From assembly GCA_963806495.1 (NCBI GenBank), contig CAWDYA010000006.1, positions 259,973 to 323,972 on the forward strand: DNA of 64,000 bases, written 5' to 3'. Both the position numbers and the translations under genes were made by a program. The notes below the pieces were generated by a model. That model saw nothing but the letters and a program-made list of their open reading frames with translations. It made no database searches and was not told the origin of the DNA. Positions 29,457 through 38,316 of this stretch are shown here, piece after piece. Numbering within the stretch: the first letter of the stretch is position 1; each line of letters starts with the position of its first letter. This DNA comes from CAWDYA01 sp963806495. GTDB taxonomy: Bacteria; Acidobacteriota; Polarisedimenticolia; JACPZX01; DASXTC01.

Positions 29457-30197
29457 TCAGGCGGTCAGGACGATCGGGTCGCCGTCTGTGATGACGATGG
29501 TGTGCTCGTAGTGCGCGGCGGCCGAGCCGTCCGCGGTGCTGATGGTCCAGCCGTCCTTGTTCTCGCGCACCGAGCCCGTGCCGATCGCCATGATCGGCTC
29601 CACCGCGATCACCAGCCCTTTCGTCAGGGGCCGCGCCGCGCGCGGGTCGTCGTAGTTGGGCACGCGGGGAGCCTCGTGAATCGTGCGACCGATCCCGTGC
29701 CCCGTCAGGTCGCGGACGATCCGGAACCCGTCCTCGGCGGCCTCCCGCTCCACCGCGCGGCCGATGTCGTTGACACGACGGCCGGTGCGCGCCTGGGACA
29801 GGGCCGCCGTGAAGGCCCTCTCCACGCACGTGATGAGGCGGCGGTGCTCCTCCCTGATCCGGCCGATCCCGACCGTGACAGCGGCGTCCGCCATCAGACC
29901 GTCCTTCTCGACCGTGACGTCCAGCTTGAGGAGATCCCCTTCCTCCAGGACCCTGCCCGATGGGATGCCATGCACGATCTCGTCGTTCACGCTGATGCAC
30001 ACCTCTGCAGGGAAGTCGTACACCAGCATCGGCGCCGAGCGCGCCCCGTTGCGGCGGATCACCCGCGCGCCGACCTCGTTGACCTCCGCGGTGGTCGCGC
30101 CCGCACGCGCGTGCGCGCGCATGGCGTCGATCGTCTCCCGCACGATCCGGCCGCTCTCGCGCAGCCGCTTCAGCTCCAGGGCATTCTTGATCGACAT
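29457..30197 (-). CDS. map: type I methionine aminopeptidase
   Basis: Removes the N-terminal Met from nascent proteins; 246 residues. Metal ligands and motifs: NDEIVHGIPSGRVLEEGDLL, LDVTVEKDGLMADAA (Asp pair), LTGHGIGRTIHEAPRVPN (His) and VIAVEPIMAIG with the ligand Glu; the final Glu is in AHYEHTIVI. The ATG at 30197 begins MSIKNALELKRLRE; the longer open frame upstream overlaps the TolB-like gene and has no family similarity. Confidence 0.96.
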   Translation of the reverse strand: MSIKNALELKRLRESGRIVRETIDAMRAHARAGATTAEVNEVGARVIRRNGARSAPMLVYDFPAEVCISVNDEIVHGIPSGRVLEEGDLLKLDVTVEKDGLMADAAVTVGIGRIREEHRRLITCVERAFTAALSQARTGRRVNDIGRAVEREAAEDGFRIVRDLTGHGIGRTIHEAPRVPNYDDPRAARPLTKGLVIAVEPIMAIGTGSVRENKDGWTISTADGSAAAHYEHTIVITDGDPIVLTA

Positions 30198-30217
30198 GGT
30201 CCGCTCCTCGGGCGCCG

Positions 30218-30796
30218 TCAGCGCGTCAGCCGGCGCGCGCCGGTGCCATCGGCATCGATGAGCCAGGCTTCGGAGGCCGGCCATCGTCCTCTGATGAACG
30301 CGATCGTCTTTCCGTCCGGCGACCAGCGTCCGGCGAATCCGTCCTCCGCCAGGAGTCTCTCGTCCCCGCCGTCCGGTGCCGCTGTGTAGAGAGCGTGCTC
30401 CCGCGTGTAGAGCAGCCGGTCGCCCGCGGGCGACCAGTCGGGGAACACGCCGAGGGCCACGGCCCGTCGCTGCGTTCCGTCCGGATGAATCGTCTCGACA
30501 TGGTCGACCTTGTCCATGGTCGAGAAGAAGGTAATCCATTCGCCATCCGGAGACCACCGGGGGTTGTGCTCCTCCCCCTCCGATCTGCCGATCCTCATGG
30601 CGCCCGAGCCGTCCTCCTCCCTCACGTAGAGCTGCGCCCGGCCGTCCCTGTCGGAGACGAAGGCGATCTGCTTTCCGTCGGGCGACCAGGAGGCCTCCTG
30701 ATGGAACACTGGCGCCGTCTCAGGCGCATCCGCCCGCTGGCCGCAGGCGGCGCGGCGCACAGCACGACGAGAAGCATCGCGATTCGTCTCACTCAT
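30218..30796 (-). CDS. TolB/PD40 beta-propeller protein, short
   Basis: Protein of 192 residues with about five WD40-like PD40 blades: ASWSPDGKQIAFVSDRDGRA, PRWSPDGEWITFFS, PDWSPAGDRLLYTRE, GRWSPDGKTIAFIRG. Complete TolB-type propellers have six or more blades, and the N terminus (SRRAVRRAACGQRADAPETA) looks like a signal peptide read out of frame, so the gene may be shortened. It overlaps the next upstream methyltransferase by four bases. Confidence 0.7.
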   Translation of the reverse strand: MSETNRDASRRAVRRAACGQRADAPETAPVFHQEASWSPDGKQIAFVSDRDGRAQLYVREEDGSGAMRIGRSEGEEHNPRWSPDGEWITFFSTMDKVDHVETIHPDGTQRRAVALGVFPDWSPAGDRLLYTREHALYTAAPDGGDERLLAEDGFAGRWSPDGKTIAFIRGRWPASEAWLIDADGTGARRLTR

Positions 30797-31617
30797 CCCT
30801 CCTTTCGCGCGATGGCCAGCTGATGAGCGCTCGCGCCCAGCAGCGCCGGCTCGCGCTCCAGGAGACGGATGACCCCCATCAGCCGCGCGCGCCGGTCAGG
30901 ATCGCGCAGCCGTTGCTCGAGATCGCCCATGAGCCAGCCCACTCCCTCGACCGCAACGGTCTGCTCGTGACGCAGACCCGAGGCGTCGATCTCCTCTTCG
31001 AGCTCCCCCGGAGCGTGAAAGTAGGCCGTGGTGAAGTAGTCCGGGAGACCGGCCGGGTTCACGTGTCTGCCGTCCCTCAGGTCCCCCGCGACGATCTGCA
31101 CGAATCCTGGGTCGGCCAGAAGATCGCGCAGCAGGCCGTCGAGCGCCGACGCATAGCGGGAGATCGTCGCCACGACCGCGACGCCGCCCGGACGGAGCAC
31201 CCGCCGGGCCTCCCGCAGCGCATCGAGACGTTCCGCCCGTCGCACGAGATGATACAGAGGTCCGAGCAGCAGCACCGCATCGGCGCTCTCGTCTCCCGCC
31301 CCGAGCCGCCGTGCGTCGCCGATCTCCGCCCCGACGATCGGGTGGTCCGGCTGCGCGGCCGACGCCCGTCGCGCCTGCTCCACGTGCAGCGGGACAGGAT
31401 CGATCAGATGGACGCGGTATCCGAGCGTCGCGAGCCAGCAGGCATGCGCGCCGGGGCCTCCGCCCACGTCGAGCAGATCGGCCGGCGGGGCGGGAAGCGC
31501 CCATCTCAGGATCTCGCGTGTCCGATCCCGTTCCAGAAGCCCCGCTCCGGACGCCAGACGGCTCTCCTCCGTGCCGGCTTCGTAATACTCGTGCATCGGG
31601 TCGTGTCTCGGGCTCAT
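30793..31617 (-). CDS. class I SAM-dependent methyltransferase
   Basis: Methyltransferase of 274 residues. Motif I is DLLDVGGGPGAHACWLATLG, acidic strand-2 end HLIDPVPLHVEQAR, motif II VLLLGPLYHLV and motif III RVLRPGGVAVVATISR. The small-molecule acceptor is unknown. Start at 31617 overlaps the end of the SnoaL remnant; the stop overlaps the TolB-like gene. Confidence 0.88.
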   Translation of the reverse strand: MSPRHDPMHEYYEAGTEESRLASGAGLLERDRTREILRWALPAPPADLLDVGGGPGAHACWLATLGYRVHLIDPVPLHVEQARRASAAQPDHPIVGAEIGDARRLGAGDESADAVLLLGPLYHLVRRAERLDALREARRVLRPGGVAVVATISRYASALDGLLRDLLADPGFVQIVAGDLRDGRHVNPAGLPDYFTTAYFHAPGELEEEIDASGLRHEQTVAVEGVGWLMGDLEQRLRDPDRRARLMGVIRLLEREPALLGASAHQLAIARKEG

Positions 31618-31903
31618 GGCGCCTCGCCCTCTCCGCGAGCCGGCAGCAACCCGAGCTGGGTCAGCACCGCCATGTTGTCCCAGATGATCCGGATCTCCGC
31701 AGGTCGGGGGTCGCCTGGCAGTGCCGGACGAGGTCGCGGGACATGGTCTGCGCGAGCAGATCCGGATCGTGCGCGTTCATCGCCTCGACGTTGAGGCGCA
31801 CCAGCGCCTTGTTCCGCTCGGCGCCGGAGGGCACCGACAGCGAGCATGAGACCGTTGCCGCCACGAGCAGCAGCACCGAACGGAATCCCGCCCGGGATGT
31901 CAT
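31614..31903 (-). pseudogene. SnoaL/ester-cyclase-like remnant, frameshifted and internally deleted
   Basis: The 5' part reads as an exported start (MTSRAGFRSVLLLVAATVSC) followed by NKALVRLNVEAMNAHDPDLL and RDLVRHC, the first half of a SnoaL/NTF2-like ester cyclase. After about 31700 the frame changes, and only the family C-terminal piece RIIWDNMAVLTQLGLLP remains. The central ~60 residues expected between are missing. The start overlaps the AlkA-like stop by four bases, as if once part of the operon. Confidence 0.6.
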
Positions 31904-32541
31904 CCCGCCTCCCGCGCGGCTTTCCGGTTCGACAGGTACTCCACCCAGAGCAGACGCGCCGCCACCGAACGCCACGGGCGCCACGCCCCGGCAATCGCCT
32001 CCATGCGTGCGGCCGGATCGGCCCCCGGCCGCAGGCGGAACAGCTCCACCAGGGATGCACGCAGGGCGAGATCGCCCGCGGGCCAGACATCGGGCCGGCG
32101 CAGCGCCATCAGCAGATAGATGTCGGCCGTCCACGGGCCGACGCCGCGCAGCGTCATCAACCGCGCCCGTGCCTCGTCATCCGGCAGACGCGCGAGGCCG
32201 GCCAGGTCGAACCGGCCCGAGTCGATCTCTCTCGCCGCGCCGGCCGCGTACGACGCCTTCTGCCGGGTGACACCAAGCATGCGCAGCCGCGCCGCCCCCG
32301 CGGCCGCCACCCGCTCGGCGGTGAGCGGCCCGAGTCGATCCTCCAGGCGCGCGAAGACCGCCGCCGCGGAGCGCAGCGACACCTGCTGCTCGAGGACGAT
32401 CCTGAGAAGCGTGGTGAAGCCGGGCCGGCGGGACCAGAGGGGCGGCGGGCCGTGACGGCGGACCAGCGACGCGAGAACCGGGTCGCGCGCGGCGAGATCC
32501 GCCGAAGCTCTTAGAAGCTGCTCGCCTGTCAGACGCTTCAA
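31900..32541 (-). CDS. DNA-3-methyladenine glycosylase II (AlkA-like, HhH-GPD)
   Basis: Base-excision repair glycosylase of 213 residues. FTTLLRIVLEQQVSLRSAAA is the family helix; the helix-hairpin-helix is LMTLRGVGPWTADIYLLMAL and the catalytic Asp follows in WPAGDLALRASL. It lacks the N-terminal AlkA_N domain of E. coli AlkA, as in many short members, and has no FCL cysteines. It removes alkylated purines. Confidence 0.93.
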   Translation of the reverse strand: MKRLTGEQLLRASADLAARDPVLASLVRRHGPPPLWSRRPGFTTLLRIVLEQQVSLRSAAAVFARLEDRLGPLTAERVAAAGAARLRMLGVTRQKASYAAGAAREIDSGRFDLAGLARLPDDEARARLMTLRGVGPWTADIYLLMALRRPDVWPAGDLALRASLVELFRLRPGADPAARMEAIAGAWRPWRSVAARLLWVEYLSNRKAAREAG

Positions 32542-32568
32542 TCGCCCCCCCGGGACCGGCCCGGCGCT

Positions 32569-33699
32569 CTACTCCAGGACGTTGATGTTCCGCTCCCGGC
32601 ACATCTCCTTGAGGATCCTCGGCCAGACGGTGACGCTCACCTCGCCGAGATGCGCCTTCTTGAGCAGGTACATGTAGGTCCGCGACTGCCCGATCCCGCC
32701 GCCGATGCTGAGCGGGATGCGGTCGTTCAGGATCGCCTGATGATACGGCATCTTCATCAGGTCGAGCTGCCCTGTGAGCTCGAGCTGCTTCTTCAGCGTC
32801 TGCGCGTTCACGCGGACGCCCATCGATGTCAGCTCGTGACGGCGCCGGGTCACCGGATTCCAGACCAGGATGTCGCCGTTGAGGCCGTGCATCGGTCTCC
32901 CGTCGGACGAGCGGGTCTCCGTCACCCAGTCGTCGTAGTCGGCGGCGCGCATCTCGTGCGGGTAGCCGTCCTTCAGGGTCCAGCCGATCCCGATGATGAA
33001 GATCGCGGGGTGCTCCTGCAGGATCGCCGTCTCGCGCTGCTTGCGCGGCATGTCCGGGAAACGGTCCAGGATCTCCTCGGCGTGGAGGAAGGTCAGCTCC
33101 TCGGGCAGGTTCGGGTACTTGTCCGAACGCAGCTTCGGGAACAGCTCCTGTGCGTGCTGCTCGGCGCCGCGCAGCACCTTCCAGATCCTGCGCACGACGT
33201 CCTTGAGCGTGTCGAGGTTGCGCTGGTCTGCGGTGATCGCCTTCTCCCAGTCCCACTGATCGACGTAGGCGCTGTGATCGTGATCGAGGAAGTAGTCCTT
33301 GCGCACCGCCTTCATGTCGGTGCACAGCCCCTCGCCGGGCTTCATGCCGAACTGGGCCAGCGCCATCCTCTTCCACTTCGTCGCGGCCTGGACCACCTGG
33401 GCGTCGATCGGATGCTTGTCGTGGTCGTTGGAGATGTGGAACTGGATGGGGGTGCGCGAGCCGTCCCGGTCCAGCATGTCGTTGACGCCGCTCTCGGCAT
33501 CGACGATCAGCGGCACCTGCACCATCATCAGGCCGAGCTCCCGGCACAGATGCTCCTCGATGTACCCCTTCACCGCGAAGATCGCCTTCTGCGTCTCCTT
33601 CGGGGTGAGCGCCGAGCGGTAGTCGCGGGGCAGCACCGTCCTTAGCTCTTCGTAGCTGCCGATTCCCGGTCCCGCAAGATCCGCCTTCTTGTCAGCCAT
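32569..33699 (-). CDS. asnA: aspartate-ammonia ligase (asparagine synthetase A)
   Basis: Ammonia-dependent asparagine synthetase related to class II aminoacyl-tRNA synthetases, 376 residues, somewhat longer than E. coli AsnA. Seen: VQVPLIVDAESGVNDMLDRD, LCTDMKAVRKDYFLDHDHSA, YVDQWDWEKAI and the C-terminal ATP site SIGGGIGQSRTYMYLLKKA. A strong AAGGAGGT lies before the ATG at 33699; the longer open frame to 34098 is rejected. Divergent from xthA. Confidence 0.95.
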   Translation of the reverse strand: MADKKADLAGPGIGSYEELRTVLPRDYRSALTPKETQKAIFAVKGYIEEHLCRELGLMMVQVPLIVDAESGVNDMLDRDGSRTPIQFHISNDHDKHPIDAQVVQAATKWKRMALAQFGMKPGEGLCTDMKAVRKDYFLDHDHSAYVDQWDWEKAITADQRNLDTLKDVVRRIWKVLRGAEQHAQELFPKLRSDKYPNLPEELTFLHAEEILDRFPDMPRKQRETAILQEHPAIFIIGIGWTLKDGYPHEMRAADYDDWVTETRSSDGRPMHGLNGDILVWNPVTRRRHELTSMGVRVNAQTLKKQLELTGQLDLMKMPYHQAILNDRIPLSIGGGIGQSRTYMYLLKKAHLGEVSVTVWPRILKEMCRERNINVLE

Positions 33700-33871
33700 C
33701 CTGTCATACCTCCTTCTCGGGGCCCCGAAGGGCTCTCCGGAAGCGATCTCGATACGACTGCCAGTGTGCGGGAGGAGTGTGGTACGGATAATGATACCAC
33801 CGGCCGGGGGCCCCGGGCGACGCCCCGCCTTCGCGCTGGATTCGGACGCCGCGACCTGATTTACTGTGCGC

Positions 33872-34645
33872 ATGCGCGTGGCGACCTGGAACGTCAACGG
33901 AATGAGAGCACGTCTCGATCTGCTGCTAGGGTGGCTCGAGTCGCGCCGGCCCGATGTCGTCGGCCTGCAGGAGCTCAAGATGGCCGACGAGCAGTTCCCC
34001 CACGACGCGATCGCCGCCGCGGGATACCGTGCCGTGGCCCACGGGCAGAAAGCCTGGAACGGCGTGGCGATCCTCAGCCGTGAGGAGGTCTCGGTCACCT
34101 GCCGCGGGCTTCCGGGTCAGGAGGAGTTCGGCTCGCGGCTGCTCACCGCCGAGGTCGGGGGGCTCTCCTTCACGGTGGTCTACTGCCCCAACGGCAAGAA
34201 CGTGGAGCACGCCGACTTTCCCCGCAAGCTCGCCTGGTTCGACGCGCTCGCGGACCACTTCGAGGCCCGGCACGACCCTGGCGGGCGGTCGATCCTGTGC
34301 GGCGATTTCAACATCTGCCCGACGTCGCTCGACACCTGGAACGAGCCGCTGCTGCAGGGAACGATCTTCCATACGGAGCAGGAGCGCGCGCGGATCGAGC
34401 GGCTCACGGCCTGGGGGCTGACCGACCTGTACCGCAGGCTCCATCCCGACGGTCACGAGTTTACCTGGTGGGACTATCGCGCCGGCGCCTTCCCGCGCGG
34501 CCAGGGGCTAAGGCTCGACCTGCTGCTCGGCACCCGCCCGGTGGCCGACTCGACCCGCAGCGTGACCATCGACCGGGACTACCGCAAGAAGCAGGAGGGG
34601 CTCACCCCCTCCGATCACGCCCCCGTCATCGCCGATCTCGAGTAG
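33872..34645 (+). CDS. xthA: exonuclease III
   Basis: AP endonuclease and 3'-5' exonuclease for base-excision repair, 257 residues. ATWNVNGMRARL, QELKMADEQFP (catalytic Glu), YCPNGKNVEH, CGDFNICPTSLD, TWWDYRAGAFPRGQGLRLD and the final SDHAPVIADL are all present. The ATG at 33872 is preferred to the GTG at 33866 because family members begin close to this Met. Confidence 0.96.
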   Translation: MRVATWNVNGMRARLDLLLGWLESRRPDVVGLQELKMADEQFPHDAIAAAGYRAVAHGQKAWNGVAILSREEVSVTCRGLPGQEEFGSRLLTAEVGGLSFTVVYCPNGKNVEHADFPRKLAWFDALADHFEARHDPGGRSILCGDFNICPTSLDTWNEPLLQGTIFHTEQERARIERLTAWGLTDLYRRLHPDGHEFTWWDYRAGAFPRGQGLRLDLLLGTRPVADSTRSVTIDRDYRKKQEGLTPSDHAPVIADLE

Positions 34646-34649
34646 CGGC

Positions 34650-34937
34650 TCAGACCCCTTCCACCAGGATCATCCGCGTCGTGGCCGACGCCTGCCGCAA
34701 CGCCTTCGCCGGGCGGTACTCGGGCCCGTCCCACCACGACTTCGCCTTCTGCACCGAAGGAAACTCGAGCACCACCGTCCGGCCGGGGTCGACCTCGCCT
34801 TCCAGGACCGTGACGGCGCCGCCGCGCACGATGAATCGCCCCCCGTACGCGGCGATGCTTGCCGGGGTCAGCTTCTTGTACTCCTCGTAGCGGGCCGGGT
34901 CGTTCACGATGATGTCGACGATCACGTATGCGGACAT
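34650..34937 (-). CDS. DUF1330 protein
   Basis: Small dimeric ferredoxin-like-fold protein of 95 residues: MSAYVIVDIIVNDPARYEEY, PASIAAYGGRFIVRGG, TVVLEFPSVQKAKSWWDGPE and YRPAKALRQ are the family landmarks. Function unknown. GGGAGAGGAC precedes the ATG at 34937; a TTG at 34949 is less likely. Convergent with xthA. Confidence 0.93.
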   Translation of the reverse strand: MSAYVIVDIIVNDPARYEEYKKLTPASIAAYGGRFIVRGGAVTVLEGEVDPGRTVVLEFPSVQKAKSWWDGPEYRPAKALRQASATTRMILVEGV

Positions 34938-34977
34938 GTCCTCTCCCAAAGCCCCGCCCGGCGGGATACCGGGCGGA

Positions 34978-36474
34978 TCATCCCTGCACCTGCTTCGATG
35001 CGCGGTCGATCCGGTCGAACTCGTCGGGCGTCAGGCCGACGCGCATGCTGGCGGCGTTGCCGCGTGCCTGCTCCACGCTCGTCGCGCCCGGGATCGCCAC
35101 GACGATCGCACCGTGAAAGCCGGTTGTCCAGGCCAGCGCGACCTGCGCGGGTGTCGCGTCGTGCCGCTCGGCGACCTCGCGCAGCACCTTGATCAGAGGG
35201 GCGGTCCTCGCGAGCCCCTTCGAACGAAACGCGGGCATCCTGCGGCGCGGACCGGGGCGACCGGCCACCAGCGACGGATCCTCGTGGAACTTGCCGGTCA
35301 GGATCCCCTGCGCGAGGGGCGAGTAGGCGATCAGGGTGACCCCGAGGTCCTGCGCCGCCTCCAGCACGCCGTTGGCCTCGGCCCCACGACTCAGGAGGCC
35401 GTACTGTATCTGGTTGGAAGCGAGCGGGATGCCGCGGCGTGCGAGCGCCGCGTGCGCCTTCCTCATGGCGCGGGCGCCGTAGTTGCTCACTCCCACCGCG
35501 CGGATCTTCCCCTGCTCCACCAGGTCGGCCATCGCGTTCATCTGCGCGGTGATGGACGAGAAGCAGAACCAGTGATGGATCTGGTACAGGTCGATCGCGT
35601 GCCCCGAGAGCGCCTCGAGCCGCCGCCCGATCGTCTTCCGGATGTTGCCGGCAAAGCGCATGAATGGCGACCACTTGGTGGCGATGACGAGGTCGGCCGG
35701 CGTGCCGGTGACGGCGTCGAGGGCACGGGCGAGCGCCCGCTCCGAGGTTCCGCCGCCGTAGACCTCGGCCGTGTCGAACCAGCTCACGCCTCCTTCGAGC
35801 GACGCCGCGACGATGCCGCGCTCGGTCGCCTCGTCGAGCGCGGGCCAGTAGCCGCCGATCAGCCCCTTCCCGCCCGAGAACTGCCAGCAGCCCAGACCGA
35901 TGGGCGAGACGGCGATCGGGGTCTGTCCGAGGCGGCGTCTTTCCCCCGCCAGCTCGTACAGGATCGTGCCTTGCTCCATGCCGTCGCCCACGAACCGGAA
36001 GCCGCACTTCTCCAGCACCCGGCGCGATGCCGTCAGATCGGGCAGCGTCTGCGCGATGACGCGGCGCACGCGCGGCGAGGCGAAGGCCCAGGCCGTCAGC
36101 GCTCGCACCGCCTCCGTGGCCAGCCCCTTGCCCTGGTGCTCCTCCAGGAAGGAGTAGCCGACCTCGACGGTGCCGTCCCGGCCCGGCTGTCCGGTGAATC
36201 CGCCGCAGCCTGCCGGTGTGAGTCGGCCCCGATCGTCCCTGAGCAGAAAGTACCAGAGGACCCACCCGGCCGCCTCCGGATCCTTCTCGAGCACCTCCAG
36301 CGTCCAGCGCTGCGACTTCTCGTCGTTGAGCGGGGGCGGCCAGACGGCGGGGACCACGGCGCCCAGCGCCTCGGCCAGCCGCTCGCGCCCCTCCATCTCG
36401 GCGCGCACCGTATCGGCCGATGCCGCCACCAGGACCATCCGGGTCGTCGCCAGCCTCGTTCCGGTGTCGGTCAT
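34978..36474 (-). CDS. GNAT acetyltransferase - aldo/keto reductase fusion protein
   Basis: One open frame of 498 residues without a stop. Residues about 1-175 are a GNAT acetyltransferase of the RimJ type (TVEVGYSFLEEHQGKGLATE with the acetyl-CoA loop, SRRVLEKCGFRFVG). From about residue 185 an aldo/keto reductase begins (RRLGQTPIAVSPIGLGCWQF), with VSWFDTAEVYGGG, ATKWSPFM (catalytic Lys), YQIHHWF and IAYSPLAQGILTGKF. The linker contains no start of its own. These two domains are normally separate genes. The ATG at 36474 overlaps the YjdF stop by four bases. Confidence 0.88.
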   Translation of the reverse strand: MTDTGTRLATTRMVLVAASADTVRAEMEGRERLAEALGAVVPAVWPPPLNDEKSQRWTLEVLEKDPEAAGWVLWYFLLRDDRGRLTPAGCGGFTGQPGRDGTVEVGYSFLEEHQGKGLATEAVRALTAWAFASPRVRRVIAQTLPDLTASRRVLEKCGFRFVGDGMEQGTILYELAGERRRLGQTPIAVSPIGLGCWQFSGGKGLIGGYWPALDEATERGIVAASLEGGVSWFDTAEVYGGGTSERALARALDAVTGTPADLVIATKWSPFMRFAGNIRKTIGRRLEALSGHAIDLYQIHHWFCFSSITAQMNAMADLVEQGKIRAVGVSNYGARAMRKAHAALARRGIPLASNQIQYGLLSRGAEANGVLEAAQDLGVTLIAYSPLAQGILTGKFHEDPSLVAGRPGPRRRMPAFRSKGLARTAPLIKVLREVAERHDATPAQVALAWTTGFHGAIVVAIPGATSVEQARGNAASMRVGLTPDEFDRIDRASKQVQG

Positions 36475-37088
36475 TGCATCCTCCCGAGCTGCCGATCGTG
36501 CAGCCGCCCGAGCGCGAGCTGGCTGCAGACGGCGCCGATGAGCGCCATGAACATGTCCCATTGCGTGTCCCAGGGATCCCCCTGTGTCGCCAGATACGCG
36601 TCGGCGTCGGCGCCGAGCGTCGTCGCCGCGGCCCACTCTCCCAGCTCGAAACAGGCGCTCGCCGCGAGACAGATCGCGGTGACGAAGAGAAACAGCCATT
36701 TCCCCCGGCCGACCGGCGAGCGACGCAGCAGCACCTCGCGCGCCGCGATCGCCGGCACGAACCCCTGCGCGAAGTGACCGAGACGATCGTAGTGGTTCCG
36801 GGCCAGCCCGAACGTCTCCTGTGCCCACAGACCGACAGGCACCCGGGCGTAGGTGTAATGCCCCCCCACGATCAGCAGCAGCGCGTGGAGGAAGATCAGA
36901 CGGTAGGCCAGCGGCGTGAGCGGAAAGCGCCGGAAGGTGGCGACCAGGATGCCGCCGGCGATCAGCACCGGCAGGATCTCGAGAACCCAGGTCAGTCGAT
37001 CGTACGGCCGTATCCCCGAGACGACGAGCGCCGCGACGGTGAGTACGAGCAGAACGGCCGGCTCGAGCCGTTCGGCGCGCCGGCTCAC
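36471..37088 (-). CDS. DUF2238 (YjdF-like) membrane protein
   Basis: Inner-membrane protein of 205 residues with about six hydrophobic segments. GHYTYARVPVGLWAQ, RNHYDRLGHFAQGFVPAI and the C-terminal GDPWDTQWDMFMALIGA are characteristic of the YjdF/DUF2238 family. Function unknown. Overlaps its neighbours on both sides by four bases. Confidence 0.92.
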   Translation of the reverse strand: MSRRAERLEPAVLLVLTVAALVVSGIRPYDRLTWVLEILPVLIAGGILVATFRRFPLTPLAYRLIFLHALLLIVGGHYTYARVPVGLWAQETFGLARNHYDRLGHFAQGFVPAIAAREVLLRRSPVGRGKWLFLFVTAICLAASACFELGEWAAATTLGADADAYLATQGDPWDTQWDMFMALIGAVCSQLALGRLHDRQLGRMQ

Positions 37089-37894
37089 GAGCCGGGTCCC
37101 GTGACGCGCCCGCCCGGCGTTCTGCGGCGCGCGAACTTCAACCCCGACCAGGTCTCGTCAATAGCGCAGATCTTGTAGTCGACCAGGCCGGCGTCCAGGC
37201 CATGCCGGCGCACCGCGGTCTGCGTCAGGTCGGTGGCGATCCCCGACGCCTGCTTCGGCCAGGAGATCCAGAGCCCGGCGGCGCCGGCACGCCGGCCGAT
37301 CGACTCGACACGCCGCCGCAGGTCGGCCAGCGAGCGCGGAAACCAGATCGTCAGGTCGCATGCGGCGCGCCCGCCCGTCTCGAGCGCGACTCCTTCCGGC
37401 AGCGCGCCCAGCGTCCTATCGAACCGCGGCGGCGCGCCGATCAGGCGCACCTTCATCCCCGCCTTGATCCCGAGTTTCTTGACGAGCGGCGTTCCCGAGT
37501 AGCCCGCCAGCATCGACCCCGGGACGACCGGGTCGGACAGGGGCCGCGCGATCGCGCGGGACGCGGCGGAGCCCGCTCGGGCCCACGTGGTGAAGACGGC
37601 GTCCGGAAGCATCCGCCGCACCGCAGCCGCCTTCTCCGTCTCCCCGCCCGCGAACACGATCGGCACGCGGCGTGTCGCCCGCTGCAGCCGCATCGCCACG
37701 CCGACGTCGCGTCCCTGCGAGGGCGATCGGGTCAGATCGATCACGATCGCGTCGGGGGGGTCGCGTCTGATGGCCGCGAGCAGCGTCGGGCCGACCGAGG
37801 GATCGTGCTCGACACGGAACCCGGCGTCCTCCAGCCGCCGCGCGCATGCCGCGGCCTCCCCGGCGTTGCTGTGGATGAGCCGTATGCGCTTCAC
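37085..37894 (-). CDS. receiver-like domain fused to DUF3052
   Basis: Protein of 269 residues with two parts. Residues 1-120 resemble a response-regulator receiver fold: RIRLIHSNAGEAAACARRLE, then PPDAIVIDLTRSPSQGRDVG with Asp at the strand end and VPIVFAGGETEKAAAVRRML. It lacks the full acidic pocket, so phosphorylation is doubtful. Residues 130-269 are DUF3052: YSGTPLVKKLGIKAGMKVRL, LWISWPKQASGIATDLTQTA and CAIDETWSGLKFARR. DUF3052 usually stands alone. Function unknown. Confidence 0.8.
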   Translation of the reverse strand: MKRIRLIHSNAGEAAACARRLEDAGFRVEHDPSVGPTLLAAIRRDPPDAIVIDLTRSPSQGRDVGVAMRLQRATRRVPIVFAGGETEKAAAVRRMLPDAVFTTWARAGSAASRAIARPLSDPVVPGSMLAGYSGTPLVKKLGIKAGMKVRLIGAPPRFDRTLGALPEGVALETGGRAACDLTIWFPRSLADLRRRVESIGRRAGAAGLWISWPKQASGIATDLTQTAVRRHGLDAGLVDYKICAIDETWSGLKFARRRTPGGRVTGPGS

Positions 37895-37910
37895 GCGCCC
37901 CGCCGCCGGT

Positions 37911-38300
37911 TCAGTCGGTTCGATGACACACTTCGAGCCGGTTGCCGCATGGATCCTCGAAGAACACCGCGTAGTAGGTCGGGCTGTACTCGGGACAGAG
38001 CCGCGGCCCCTGCACGTTGCCGCCCCCGGCCTCGCGCACCGTCTCGGCGATCGAGTCGACCTCGGCGCGGCTTGCGGCCCAGAAGGCGATCCGGTTGCTG
38101 TTGGGACGATGGCCGGCCTCCTCGACCAGACCGAGGAAGGGCTTCGCGGGATACGCGCCGGCGCCGCGGAACACGTGCCACTCCCCCGATGCGGACGGCT
38201 CGCCGAACCCGAGCCGGGGCAGCAGCTCGCGGTAGAAAGGCAGCGCGGCGCTCATGTCGGAGACCCGCAGGTCGATGTGGCCGAACCGGCTGGCCGTCAT
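37911..38300 (-). CDS. VOC-family (glyoxalase/bleomycin-resistance-like) protein
   Basis: Metal-binding-type VOC protein of 129 residues. Metal ligands are suggested by GHIDLRVSDM (His), the pocket IAFWAASRAEVDSIAETVRE and the final FFEDPCGNRLEVCH (Glu). Substrate unknown; members include glyoxalases, dioxygenases and antibiotic-binding proteins. Adjacent genes suggest no pathway. Confidence 0.88.
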   Translation of the reverse strand: MTASRFGHIDLRVSDMSAALPFYRELLPRLGFGEPSASGEWHVFRGAGAYPAKPFLGLVEEAGHRPNSNRIAFWAASRAEVDSIAETVREAGGGNVQGPRLCPEYSPTYYAVFFEDPCGNRLEVCHRTD

Positions 38301-38316
38301 TCCGGGTTACCTCCCC

